A DNA stretch of 64,000 bases, taken from Bradyrhizobium sp. CCBAU 051011. Its GTDB lineage: Bacteria > Pseudomonadota > Alphaproteobacteria > Rhizobiales > Xanthobacteraceae. Numbering within the stretch: the first letter of the stretch is position 1; every line of letters starts with the position of its first letter. The stretch lies in NCBI RefSeq assembly GCF_009930815.1, contig NZ_CP022222.1:6304501-6368500 (forward strand), given 5' to 3'. Below, in pieces: positions 27,617-36,102 of the stretch. The position numbers and the translations under genes are program-made. The notes below the pieces were generated by a model. That model made no database searches. It had not been told where the DNA came from and saw nothing but the letters and a program-made list of their open reading frames with translations.

Positions 27617-29695
27617 ATGATGGGGCCCGCTTCGATTTCGGAATTTGATCCTGATTTCGCGACCCCAGCGGAATGGGCTGCCATGTACCGCGCCTGCGGC
27701 CTGCAGGTGATCCCATGCTTTGCTCCATCTGAGGTAACGAAGGGAGGATCGTGGAAGCGACCGAAGCTCTCTGAGTGGGCGGAATTTCAGGGCGGTCTAG
27801 TTCCCGATCCAGTATTTGCGCGTTGGTATGGCCCGGTCGGCGAACACTCGGCCCGAGACAATATGGGCATGTTGACCGGCCAGGCCAGCGGCAACGTGTT
27901 TGTGATCGATCTGGACGACCAGAAAGGTCCGGCCGCCGCTCAATGGTGGTGCGGAATCCTCGCCGTCCACAATAGCGGCATAGAGCCGGAGACTTGTCGA
28001 CAGGAGACCGGCGGCGGCGGTCGACAAATTCTGTTTCGGGCCCGTCCGGACTGGCATGCCCCAACCAACAGGACGCCCGTCGGCGTCGATATTCGTGGGC
28101 AGGGTGGCTTTGCGGTGCTGCCGGCGTCGTTGCATGAGAGCGGCCAACGATATCGGTGGGCGGTCGGCTGTGCGCCCTATGAAATCGAGATCGCGTTGGC
28201 GCCGGAATGGCTGTTGACCGCCATAGATGAGCTGGTGGCCCAGCATGGTGGCGACAAGGGTGGCGGCACGCGCAGGGAGCAGACAGCTTCATCTGGCGGC
28301 GACTACGACGCGTTCGGACACCAGCGGGACGGGCGCGAATGGAAAATGACCCGGCTGATCTATGCCGCTGTGGTCGATTGGTACCGGGACTGCCCGATCA
28401 AGCCCGGCGAGGCCGAGCAGAGGACGAAGGCACTCGAGAAGTATCTGATCTACGAAAGCCTCGTTGTCAGCCGCCTGACCGATCCGGGCAAGACCAAGGC
28501 TGAACTGCTGGAACAGGAAGGCCGCGGCTGGACGCTGTTCTGGCAGAAGTGGCAGGCCTTAATGAGAAGGTGGGAAGGCAGGGTGGCGGAGAAGGCCTGT
28601 AAGCCGAAACCGAACCCCTTCGGATTTGAGCCGCTCCCGGACGAATCCAAACTCAATATCGGCCGGCCGCTACCGCTTCTGTTGAGTGCGGAGCAGTTCG
28701 TGGCGGGTTTCACGCCGCCGGCCTATCTGGTCGACGGCATCCTGCAACGTGGCTACCTGTACAGCCTGACGGCACGCACGGGGCACGGCAAGACGGCAGT
28801 CGCCATGTACGTCGCGCAGGCGATAGCCCGTGGCGTGCCCATGCACGGCAACGACGTCAAGCAGGGGACAGTCCTGCTATTGGCTGGAGAGAATCCGGAC
28901 GACATCAGGGCGCGATTCCTGGTGCTGGCCGATGCCTACGGGTTCAAGGCGGAAGACCTCAAGATGCGTTTTGTGGCCGGCGTGATCGATATTGCCGCCA
29001 AGATGCCGGAGATCAGGGCCGAAGCAGAAAAGATCGGCGATCTCGTCCTGGTCATCGTCGACACAGGGGCGGCCTACTTCCCCGGCGATGAAAGCAACAG
29101 CAACTCTCAGCAGGGGGCGTATGCCCGGCTGCTAAGGCAGCTGACCTTCCTTCCGGGTAAGCCCGCCGTGCTGGTCAACTGTCATCCCGTGAAACATGCC
29201 GCGCGTGACAACCTGCTGCCGATGGGCGGCAGTGCTTTCCTGAACGAAGTGGACGGCAACCTGACGCTTTGGGCGTCAGCCGAACGCCAAACCACCCTGC
29301 ACTGGCAGGGCAAGTTCCGGGGGCCGGCGTTCGAGCCGATGACGTTCGAGCTGGGAATCGCCGATAGCGACAGAGTGATCGACGCCGCGGGACGCCTGAT
29401 GCCATCGGTCGTGGCCAAGCCGATATCCGAGTTCAAGCTGCAAGTAGAAGAGGGCAAGCAGGAGAGCGACGAGAACATGCTTATGCGCGCGATCGCCGCT
29501 AACCGGAACAGCTCGATTGCCAACCTCGCCATCATTTGCGGGTTCGTCGGCGCTACCGGCAAACCACAGAAATCGAAGGTATTCGCCATATGTGGTCGGC
29601 TGGTCGAGGAGAAGCTACTGGAGCGCCGCGGCAACAAGTACCGGATCACGTCAAAGGGCAAGCGGGAGATTGGCTGGAAGGACGATGACGACTAG
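27617..29695 (+). CDS. PrimPol-AAA replicase (bifunctional primase/polymerase plus RepA-like helicase)
   Basis: A 692-residue fusion. The N-terminal primase-polymerase domain has NVFVIDLDDQK (metal Asp residues), ETGGGGRQILFR and GVDIRGQGGFAVLPASLH, the classic archaeo-eukaryotic primase set. The C-terminal ATPase is of the RepA/AAA_25 type, with Walker A TARTGHGKTAVAM (about residue 390) and Walker B LVIVDTGAAYF, and the end is a winged-helix-like tail (KVFAICGRLVEEKLLERRGN). It probably initiates replication of the excised element at the repeat cluster just downstream. GGGAAGGG precedes the ATG pair at 27617/27620. Confidence 0.85.
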   Translation: MMGPASISEFDPDFATPAEWAAMYRACGLQVIPCFAPSEVTKGGSWKRPKLSEWAEFQGGLVPDPVFARWYGPVGEHSARDNMGMLTGQASGNVFVIDLDDQKGPAAAQWWCGILAVHNSGIEPETCRQETGGGGRQILFRARPDWHAPTNRTPVGVDIRGQGGFAVLPASLHESGQRYRWAVGCAPYEIEIALAPEWLLTAIDELVAQHGGDKGGGTRREQTASSGGDYDAFGHQRDGREWKMTRLIYAAVVDWYRDCPIKPGEAEQRTKALEKYLIYESLVVSRLTDPGKTKAELLEQEGRGWTLFWQKWQALMRRWEGRVAEKACKPKPNPFGFEPLPDESKLNIGRPLPLLLSAEQFVAGFTPPAYLVDGILQRGYLYSLTARTGHGKTAVAMYVAQAIARGVPMHGNDVKQGTVLLLAGENPDDIRARFLVLADAYGFKAEDLKMRFVAGVIDIAAKMPEIRAEAEKIGDLVLVIVDTGAAYFPGDESNSNSQQGAYARLLRQLTFLPGKPAVLVNCHPVKHAARDNLLPMGGSAFLNEVDGNLTLWASAERQTTLHWQGKFRGPAFEPMTFELGIADSDRVIDAAGRLMPSVVAKPISEFKLQVEEGKQESDENMLMRAIAANRNSSIANLAIICGFVGATGKPQKSKVFAICGRLVEEKLLERRGNKYRITSKGKREIGWKDDDD

Positions 29696-29715
29696 CCTTT
29701 GCACCTGTAACCACG

Positions 29716-29906
29716 TGAACGATCGCCTTGAACGACGAGGGGTCTAAAAGCAGGCCGTTCGTTCGCACTGAACGATGGTCTGAACGCCGAGAGCGTATTG
29801 GTGTCAACCTATTGAAATTTCATCGTTCACGCCTGAACGACTTGCCGACGAACGCTCCACCCCTGTGGAGGAGCGTTCGTTCGGAGCGTTAGCGTAGCGT
29901 TAGCGT
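29716..29906. other. Candidate replication origin: TGAACGA iterons, hairpin and tandem repeat
   Basis: Just after the replicase gene, 190 bp of non-coding DNA holds TGAACGA at 29716, 29729, 29769 and 29834, its reverse complement at 29823, and TGAACGC at 29781. The decamer CGTTCGTTCG occurs at 29756 and 29874. A perfect 11-bp stem (29848-29858 with 29870-29880) follows, then AGCGTTAGCGT exactly twice (29885-29906) and a T-rich stretch. This is the layout of an iteron origin of a satellite or plasmid. Confidence 0.6.
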
Positions 29907-29994
29907 CCTGGATTTTTTGATGATTTAGAGTCCAGATAGCAGACGCGATTGGGGCGCTGACGGCCAACCGGAAGCTTCATCGGGGAGGTGGCAA

Positions 29995-30021
29995 GTAGGG
30001 CGGGCGCTTCTCCCGCCCTAC
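29995..30021. terminator. Strong GC hairpin, possible terminator
   Basis: GTAGGGCGGG and CCCGCCCTAC pair perfectly over 10 bp with a 7-nt loop. It lies between the repeat cluster and the convergent small gene at 30032. No T-run follows on either strand, so factor-independent termination is uncertain. Confidence 0.4.
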
Positions 30022-30031
30022 CGCCAGTGAC

Positions 30032-30253
30032 CTACTGCTCAAGCTTATTTGCAAACTGCTCAACGTCCTCGAGCGTCGCTGAGAACCGATGACCGAGGAA
30101 TTGGGCATTCGTCACCGCGTGCAGCACTGCATAGCCAACAGGTTGATGGCGACGCAGTGCCGAACGCGCCGGCGTTTTCAGTAGGCGATAGCTAAAGATA
30201 GCGAGCCGCCGGCGTAGCCGTCGCTCGCGGTTCAGTTCAGATGCTTCTCGCAT
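30032..30253 (-). CDS. Small hypothetical island protein
   Basis: A 73-residue basic protein (MREASELNRERRLRRRLAIF...) with a helical C-terminus (LEDVEQFANKLEQ). A strong GAGGAGG stands 4-5 nt before the ATG, good evidence that it is translated. No family is recognised. It is the only gene on this strand near the origin region, pointing toward it; a copy-control role is possible but unsupported. Confidence 0.5.
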   Translation of the reverse strand: MREASELNRERRLRRRLAIFSYRLLKTPARSALRRHQPVGYAVLHAVTNAQFLGHRFSATLEDVEQFANKLEQ

Positions 30254-30425
30254 AGGACCTCCTCAATAGAGTTGAAGATCCTTGCCAAGCCTTGCCTTGC
30301 CCTGAGCGAAAAACGGTAGCGCTAGTTGGCAGGTGAGACAAGTGTCCAAATTGGACAGTCGGTTGGAAGCATTCGCTGTCCGGGTCAATTGTGTTAGGCT
30401 GGTTTGCCCCGAGTGGACAGGTCGG

Positions 30426-30719
30426 ATGTCATTGAACCAGAAACCAAAAGCCGAGGTGCTATCACCCCGCAACAAGATGGCGCTGGACACGCTTGTCGGG
30501 GTGAGGGGAGAGATGGCGAGGCTTTATCGGCTCGCGTTGAATGGAAGGATCGCGTCCGACGAAATGACCCGGTACATCTACGCATTGAAGGAAATCCGGG
30601 CCTGCCTTGAAGCCGAGGTCCTGACCGATGTTCAACAGCGACTGGTCGTGCTGTCGCGTAACATGGACAACCACAATGGTCACCGCATCCTTCATCAACC
30701 GACTGTCCCAAGCAGTTGA
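30426..30719 (+). CDS. Small hypothetical island protein
   Basis: A 97-residue, largely helical protein starting MSLNQKPKAEVLSPRNKMAL. The segment TLVGVRGEMARLYRLALNGR followed by YIYALKEIRACLEAE looks like a helical bundle, similar to small phage regulators. The chosen ATG follows GGACAGGTCGG. Its 3' end overlaps the next small gene by 44 nt in another frame. Confidence 0.5.
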   Translation: MSLNQKPKAEVLSPRNKMALDTLVGVRGEMARLYRLALNGRIASDEMTRYIYALKEIRACLEAEVLTDVQQRLVVLSRNMDNHNGHRILHQPTVPSS

Positions 30720-30894
30720 CCGGATCGAGAGCCAGAGCCAGCCGCGCCCGTGGAAGGTGGTGACGGTGCCTCGCGGGTATGACGAGGATCCTGATGCCGC
30801 GCGCCAGCGCCACTACGCGGCCCATCCCGAAGATCGAGGCGCGGATGTCGTGATCTGGCATTTTTGCGATGATAAGGAAAGTGACGAGAGCTAG
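30676..30894 (+). CDS. Small hypothetical island protein
   Basis: A 72-residue acidic-tailed protein beginning MVTASFINRLSQAVDRIESQ and ending IWHFCDDKESDES. The part PWKVVTVPRGYDEDPDAARQ is globular-looking. It overlaps the preceding gene by 44 nt, so coupling is possible. No family is recognised and the start has a weak ribosome site. Confidence 0.4.
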   Translation: MVTASFINRLSQAVDRIESQSQPRPWKVVTVPRGYDEDPDAARQRHYAAHPEDRGADVVIWHFCDDKESDES

Positions 30895-30939
30895 TTGTTA
30901 TCCACCGGCTGGGGCGTGATGGGAATCATCACCTCTCCC

Positions 30940-31653
30940 TCAGTTTGCACATTCCGTGTTGTTCAGGCGTTCGAGCAGCCGGGCAACTGCGGTCGGATGC
31001 CATATGTCACCCCGAGGAGCCCGAATGCCCCGGGACTGCAACTCATCTGCAATGCTCCGCACCGATGTGACGCCTGAGCGCTTAATGTCGTCAACGATGT
31101 CGCGCAGGTCGGCGGCGCGTTGGGTGGCCTTGGCTTTGATGGACGCCACAGCGTCCGCGTTGCCAACCTGTTTGCCCCGGAGCGCTCGCGCCCCGTTGGG
31201 GTTACCTAGCTTCACGCCACGGGCTTTTGCAGCCGCTAACGCGTTCTTGGTGCGCTCGCTGATCAAACCCGCCTCCAACTCCGCTACAGCGGCCATCTGC
31301 GTAAGCAGGAAGCGCCCTACAGGCCCAGGAGGGACATTGGGAAGGTCGCAGAAGACAAGGTCCACGTCGCTTGCCACGAGGGATCGTAGTAGGTCCACGT
31401 TGCGGGTCAGTCGGTCCAACTTCGCGAATACTAGCTTGGCCCTGATGGCCTTGGCGTGGGCGAGGGCGGTTGCGAGCTTGGGACGGTCCGACCGCCGACC
31501 GCTCTCGGTCTCGACATACTCAGCGGCAACGGTCCAACGGCCACCGTTCAGGTAACGCTCAACGGCCTGCCGCTGAGCCTCTATGCCAAGCCCACTCCTG
31601 CCCTGCTTGTCGGTGGAGACACGCAAGTAGGAGATAAATTTTCCCTCAGTCAT
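30940..31653 (-). CDS. Serine recombinase (resolvase/invertase family)
   Basis: A 237-residue recombinase. The catalytic serine lies in ISYLRVSTDKQGRSGLGIEA (residue ~12). Conserved arginines occur in LVFAKLDRLTRN and in the E-helix region GLISERTKNALAAAKARGVK. The C-terminal helix-turn-helix is SVRSIADELQSRGIRAPRG. The size suits a resolvase or DNA invertase, not a large serine integrase. It closes the island on the right, facing inward. A role in resolving multimers of the replicating form is plausible. Confidence 0.88.
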   Translation of the reverse strand: MTEGKFISYLRVSTDKQGRSGLGIEAQRQAVERYLNGGRWTVAAEYVETESGRRSDRPKLATALAHAKAIRAKLVFAKLDRLTRNVDLLRSLVASDVDLVFCDLPNVPPGPVGRFLLTQMAAVAELEAGLISERTKNALAAAKARGVKLGNPNGARALRGKQVGNADAVASIKAKATQRAADLRDIVDDIKRSGVTSVRSIADELQSRGIRAPRGDIWHPTAVARLLERLNNTECAN

Positions 31654-32366
31654 GACCAAAAGCCCCAAAACACAATTTGATGTAACGGTCGTTAGATCAT
31701 TTTGAGTCAGCCCTTCCTAAGTTACAATTGAAATTGTGGTGCTCTCATCGATACTCAGCTCACTGCTAGCGCTGCAGCTCAGATATACATCCTGCATCCG
31801 CACGAAGACCCCATCGCGGCGATGGAGAGTGCTGCGCGACGTCAGTCGCAAAGCCTTGGGAGCGCCTGAGGGAGCGCAAGCGGGCGGGTGGGGGGAGACC
31901 CCGGGGGCGGTGATGCGGGATTGAATCGCGTCAGGTACTGGTACCGGTTACTGCCCCATGTTCCCGCGCTCGAGTATGGAGGTTGGTGCGGGCGTGGGTC
32001 TGATCGGTTCGAAAACTGTCGCCATCCATTGTGGCAGCCGCATCATTGGGGCTTCCCATCCTTTCGAGACTTTCCGAGCGAGCGGGAGGCTATCACATCT
32101 GGGGGCGACGTCCGTGTGCATCACCGCAAATCTCGCGCCCGCGCTGATCCGGCATTTCAAGCGGCAAGTCATGGGCGGTATCTAGAGTGTCCCCACGCTG
32201 TTTTGCTTTTCGGCCGCAACCCTCCGATGGAACTGCCCGGTTTCATAGGGTAGTTGGCTGCACCTGCTCTTCAGACATGGGCGGCTAAGCCGACGATGTC
32301 TGCTCGCGGAGTAAAGCAGACAATCACGGCCACGAACCTCGACGTCTGCTGTAGCGCTTCAGCCGC
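31654..32366. other. Intergenic region with degraded gene fragment; probable right edge of island
   Basis: A 700-bp stretch without an intact gene. It includes a remnant of an NAD(P)-binding gene at about 31985-32060. No tRNA or clear direct repeat to the left edge was found. Confidence 0.4.
31985..32060 (+). pseudogene. Remnant of an NmrA-like NAD(P)-binding gene
   Basis: The frame here reads GVGLIGSKTVAIHCGSRIIG, which closely matches the N-terminal Rossmann motif GTGLIGSKTVAI of the intact protein encoded at 53286. Downstream similarity fades. No usable start, no remaining length. Taken as debris of a related gene cut by rearrangement. Confidence 0.4.
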
Positions 32367-33989
32367 TTAGTGCCCGCCACTAGCTGCCACGCCCTTCGGC
32401 TTGCCGGTCAGCAGGATGGCGATACCTGCCAGCACCAGCACGATGCCAATCACCGCAAAGGCGTCGCTGAATCCCAGCACCAGCGCCTGCTGCTTCACGG
32501 CGTTGCCGAGCGCCACGATCGCCTGATGGCGGGCGCCGGCCGGATCAGGCATGCCGTGCGCCATGAAGTACTCCGTCATCGATGCGATACGGTCGCGCAC
32601 CACGTCACGACCGAGATCGACGGACTGGCCGATGATGTTGGAATGAAACTGCTCGCGCTTGGTGACGATGGTAGCGAGCATGGCCGTGCCGATGGCGCCA
32701 CCAAGGTTTCGCATCATGTTTGAGATGCCGGAAGCGGCGGCCGCATCCTGCGGCGCGACGCTGCCGAGCGAAATCGCGCTCAAGGGCGTCAGCATGAGGG
32801 CCTGACCGATGGCGCGAACGATGTTCGGAATGAAGAACTGGTCGCCGGAATAGTTCAGCGACATCGTCGTGTTCATGAATGACGAGAAGGCGAAGATGCC
32901 CATGCCGGCGAACGCGATGTAGCGGATGTCAAAGCGCTGCATCAGTTTTGGCACCAGCGGGATCAGCAAGAGTTGCGGCAGGCCGGTCCAGGCCAGCACG
33001 GTGCCGATCTGTTCGGCGTTGTAGCGCTGCACCTGGCCGAGATAGGCCGGCAGCAGATAGACCGATCCGAACAGCGCGAAGCCCACGAAGACGGCCGAGA
33101 TGGTGCCAATGCCAAAGCTGCGCTGCGTCAATAGCCGCAAACGCACCAATGGCTTTTCCACGATCAACTCGTTGGCCACGAATAGCGCGAGGCTAACCGC
33201 GGCGAGGATCGCCAGCTTCACGATGAAGGGCGAGCCGAACCAGTCGTTCTTGTTGCCTTCCTCCAGCACCGCCTGCAGCGCCGACAGGCCGACCGCCATG
33301 GTGGCGATGCCGAACCAGTCTCCCTCGCGCAGCAGACCAAGGTTAAGCGGCTGGCGCTCCAGCGTGAAGTAGAGCGTCGTGACCATCACCGCCGTAGGCA
33401 CGACGTTGACGAAGAAGATGGTCTGCCAGCCGTAGTTCTCGGTGAGATAGCCGCCAATGGTGGGGCCGATCGCGGGCGCAAAGGTCACTGCCAGTGAGAA
33501 CATAGAAAGGCCGATCGGCTGCTGCGCCTTCGGCAGCTTGGTGAAGACGAGCGTGAACGCCATCGGGATCAGCACGCCGCCAAAAAACCCCTGGAGCGCG
33601 CGCATGGCGATCATTGACGGCAGATCGTGGGTGAAGGCGCAGGCAACCGAGAACGTGGCGAACAGGCTCGCAAAGCTCAGCATGATGTTGCGGAAGGAAA
33701 ACACCCGGCTCAGATAGTCGGTGAGCGGGATCACGACGATCTCACCGATCAGATAGGAGGTGGAGATCCACGAGCCGTTGTCGACGCCGGTGCCGATACC
33801 GCCCTCGATGTTGAGCAGCGAGGCATTGGTGATCTGGATGTTCAGAATGGCCATGAACGCGCCGATCATGGCGGCGAGGATCGTAATCCACACAGTAGGG
33901 CTGGCGCGATCAGGTTGAACGAGCGTCAGGGTTGCGGCTGATATCGCGCGTGGCGTCGGTGCGCCGCCGGTGAGGGAGAGGTCGGACAT
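32367..33989 (-). CDS. MFS exporter of EmrB/DHA2 type
   Basis: A 540-residue, ~14-helix inner-membrane drug exporter. Signature regions are the N-terminal MIGAFMAILNIQITNASLLN, ISTSYLIGEIVVIPLTDYLS and the motif C block AVTFAPAIGPTIGGYL. A periplasmic loop near the end (FHSNIIGQSVDLGRDVVRDR) is typical of EmrB. It begins 4 nt after the stop of the HlyD-like partner gene, so the two are one operon and should form a tripartite pump with an outer-membrane channel encoded elsewhere. Confidence 0.9.
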   Translation of the reverse strand: MSDLSLTGGAPTPRAISAATLTLVQPDRASPTVWITILAAMIGAFMAILNIQITNASLLNIEGGIGTGVDNGSWISTSYLIGEIVVIPLTDYLSRVFSFRNIMLSFASLFATFSVACAFTHDLPSMIAMRALQGFFGGVLIPMAFTLVFTKLPKAQQPIGLSMFSLAVTFAPAIGPTIGGYLTENYGWQTIFFVNVVPTAVMVTTLYFTLERQPLNLGLLREGDWFGIATMAVGLSALQAVLEEGNKNDWFGSPFIVKLAILAAVSLALFVANELIVEKPLVRLRLLTQRSFGIGTISAVFVGFALFGSVYLLPAYLGQVQRYNAEQIGTVLAWTGLPQLLLIPLVPKLMQRFDIRYIAFAGMGIFAFSSFMNTTMSLNYSGDQFFIPNIVRAIGQALMLTPLSAISLGSVAPQDAAAASGISNMMRNLGGAIGTAMLATIVTKREQFHSNIIGQSVDLGRDVVRDRIASMTEYFMAHGMPDPAGARHQAIVALGNAVKQQALVLGFSDAFAVIGIVLVLAGIAILLTGKPKGVAASGGH

Positions 33990-33993
33990 GGCA

Positions 33994-35205
33994 TCACCTT
34001 TGCGAAGCAAGTTGCGCCATTGCGGGGTTCGAAGGCGAGTGCTGCGGGACGGCTGCCGTTGCCCCCTTGGTCTGAATGCTCGGGATTACCGACATGCCGG
34101 GCCGCAGTTCGATGTCAGAACTGTCCAGGGCGATCTTGACGGGGATGCGCTGCACCACCTTGGTGAAATTGCCGGTGGCATTGTCGGGCGGCAGCAGCGC
34201 GAATTCCTGGCCGCTGGCTGGGGCAAGGCTGTCGACATGGCCGTGCACCGTCTTGCCCGGGAACATGTCGATTTCGATATCGACCGCCTGGCCCGAGCGC
34301 ACATCGCTGAGCTGGGTTTCCTTGTAATTCGCGATGACATAGGCGCCACGTGACGGCACCAGGGACATCAACTGCGTTCCAGCTTGCACGAACTGGCCGA
34401 CGCGCAGGGTGCGATTGCCAGCCACGCCGTCGATCGGTGAGTTGATGGTCGTATAGGAGAGATTGAGCTCGGCCTGCCGTTCCACCGCATCGGCCTTCGC
34501 CGCAGCCGCGACGGCCTGTGCGAGCTCGGCCTTCAACAGTTCGACCTGTTTTTGTGCTGACGCTAGATTTGCCTTGTCGCGCGCGATCGCGGCAATTGCG
34601 GTGTTGTTGCGCGCTTGCGCGTTCTGCGCATTCTGCACGCTGCCATAGCCGGTGGCGGAGAGATCGGTGTAGCGCTTGTTTTCCTGGGCGGTGAAAACCT
34701 GTGCTGCCGTGTCGACATCCAACGTCGCCCTGGCCGAAGCGATCACGGCCTGCTGCACATCAAGCTGGGCGCGCTTGCTCTCGACTGCGGCCTGCGCCGC
34801 GGCGACATCGGCCTTGGCCTGATCGAGCGCGACCTTGAAGTCGCGGTCGTCGATCCGCGCCAGCACCTGGCCGACCTTCACATGCTGGTTATCGCCGACG
34901 AGAACCTGATTGAGGTAGCCAGAGACTTTCGGGGCAATCGTCGTGTTGTCGGCCTTCACATAAGCGTCATCGGTCGACACCAGAAAGCGACCCACCGTCC
35001 AGTAATCCCAGCCATACCAGGATGCGGTTGCGAGCAGCGCGGCGGCGGCTCCTGCCAGCAAGACACGACGGATTCGACCTTTTGTCGCGGGCTTTTGCAG
35101 CGGGATCGCGATTTCTACCGCGGAATCGGCCGCCGGAACCAGCTCTTGAGCGGACTCAGCTGGAAGCTGCGGGACAGCCTGGAGAGAGGTGGATTGGGTG
35201 CTCAT
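33994..35205 (-). CDS. EmrA/HlyD-type membrane fusion protein
   Basis: A 403-residue periplasmic adaptor. A cytoplasmic tail of ~45 residues precedes one transmembrane helix (VLLAGAAAALLATASWYGWDY). Then come the barrel-sandwich half VDDAYVKADNTTIAPKVSGY-like motif, a long alanine-rich coiled-coil hairpin and INSPIDGVAGNRTLRVGQFV. GGAGGG is placed before the ATG. It pairs with the EmrB-like gene downstream. A TetR-type operator lies just before its start. Confidence 0.9.
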   Translation of the reverse strand: MSTQSTSLQAVPQLPAESAQELVPAADSAVEIAIPLQKPATKGRIRRVLLAGAAAALLATASWYGWDYWTVGRFLVSTDDAYVKADNTTIAPKVSGYLNQVLVGDNQHVKVGQVLARIDDRDFKVALDQAKADVAAAQAAVESKRAQLDVQQAVIASARATLDVDTAAQVFTAQENKRYTDLSATGYGSVQNAQNAQARNNTAIAAIARDKANLASAQKQVELLKAELAQAVAAAAKADAVERQAELNLSYTTINSPIDGVAGNRTLRVGQFVQAGTQLMSLVPSRGAYVIANYKETQLSDVRSGQAVDIEIDMFPGKTVHGHVDSLAPASGQEFALLPPDNATGNFTKVVQRIPVKIALDSSDIELRPGMSVIPSIQTKGATAAVPQHSPSNPAMAQLASQR

Positions 35206-35221
35206 GGCGCCCTCCGTTTAA

Positions 35222-35245
35222 TTTGGAAACTTGATATTTTCCAAA
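35222..35245. promoter_or_regulatory. Probable TetR operator of the EmrAB-like operon
   Basis: TTTGGAAA-N8-TTTCCAAA, a perfect 8+8 dyad centred between the HlyD start (35205) and the divergent TetR gene (35307), 17 bp from the former. A bound repressor would cover the operon's leader or promoter. Confidence 0.7.
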
Positions 35246-35306
35246 ATAGGGCCCACATTGCTTCTGTCAATGGAATGACCGTCATCAGTTAAAGGCATGG
35301 CTCGCT

Positions 35307-35978
35307 ATGGCGATCACGAAGACGAGAGGCTCAGTGGGAGAAGCGCGGCGCGGCCGCGGTCGGCCGCAGGCGCGGTCGGACGAGGAGACGCGCGCCGTCA
35401 TCCTCGAGGCGGCGCGGCATGAATTCGCCTCAAGCGGCTACGCGGCCACCAATATGGAAGGCGTGGCGCGGCGCGCAGGCATTTCCACCAAGACGCTGTA
35501 CCGCCTGATCCCGAACAAGGCGGCGCTGTTCGAGGACATGATCACGGACCGGATCGACCGCTTCGCATCCGTGGTTCGGCTCAAGGCGTGCGACGGCAAC
35601 GATATCGAAGCGGCACTGCGCGAAGCACTGATCGCCTGTGGCGAGCTGATTCTGGACAAGGAAGTCATCGCGCTTCAGGGCATGATCCTCGGCGAGAGCG
35701 AGCAATTCCCAGAGATCGCAGAGACGTTCTATCAAAAGGCAATGCGGCGCACGGAGAACACGCTGGCGAACTGGCTGAAGGCGCAAGCCGAACGCGGCCT
35801 GATCGAGATCGACAATGCCCCTGAGGCTGCCGGCATGCTGCTCGGCATGCTTGTCTTCCAGCCGCAGCGCGCCGCGATGTTCGGCCGCGCGCCCGTGCCG
35901 GGCCGCAAGGAATTAGAGCGGCGCGCACAGGTCGTTGCCTACCTGTTCCTGAGGGGTTGCCGGCGATCGGGCCGATGA
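35307..35978 (+). CDS. TetR/AcrR-family repressor of the adjacent pump
   Basis: A 223-residue regulator. The helix-turn-helix is ILEAARHEFASSGYAATNME then GVARRAGISTKTLYRLIPNK. The C-terminal domain (LREALIACGELILDKEVIAL, then LIEIDNAPEAAGMLLGMLVF) resembles the TetR_C group that senses hydrophobic drugs. It is transcribed away from the EmrAB-like operon with a dyad operator between them, the classic arrangement for local repression. Confidence 0.88.
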   Translation: MAITKTRGSVGEARRGRGRPQARSDEETRAVILEAARHEFASSGYAATNMEGVARRAGISTKTLYRLIPNKAALFEDMITDRIDRFASVVRLKACDGNDIEAALREALIACGELILDKEVIALQGMILGESEQFPEIAETFYQKAMRRTENTLANWLKAQAERGLIEIDNAPEAAGMLLGMLVFQPQRAAMFGRAPVPGRKELERRAQVVAYLFLRGCRRSGR

Positions 35979-36102
35979 TGGTTTGGCACCGAGACCGTTA
36001 GGTTCAATTGGGTTGCGAATGACCGATCTCGGACATTGGGCAATCGGACACCGGCTTGCTTTTCTGCTAAATAGTTATTTGATTTCTCGGCCGAGGTGCG
36101 TC

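Noticed and set aside
31736..31924. 62-codon frame after the serine recombinase
   Set aside because: No ribosome site and unlikely composition; the region is intergenic.
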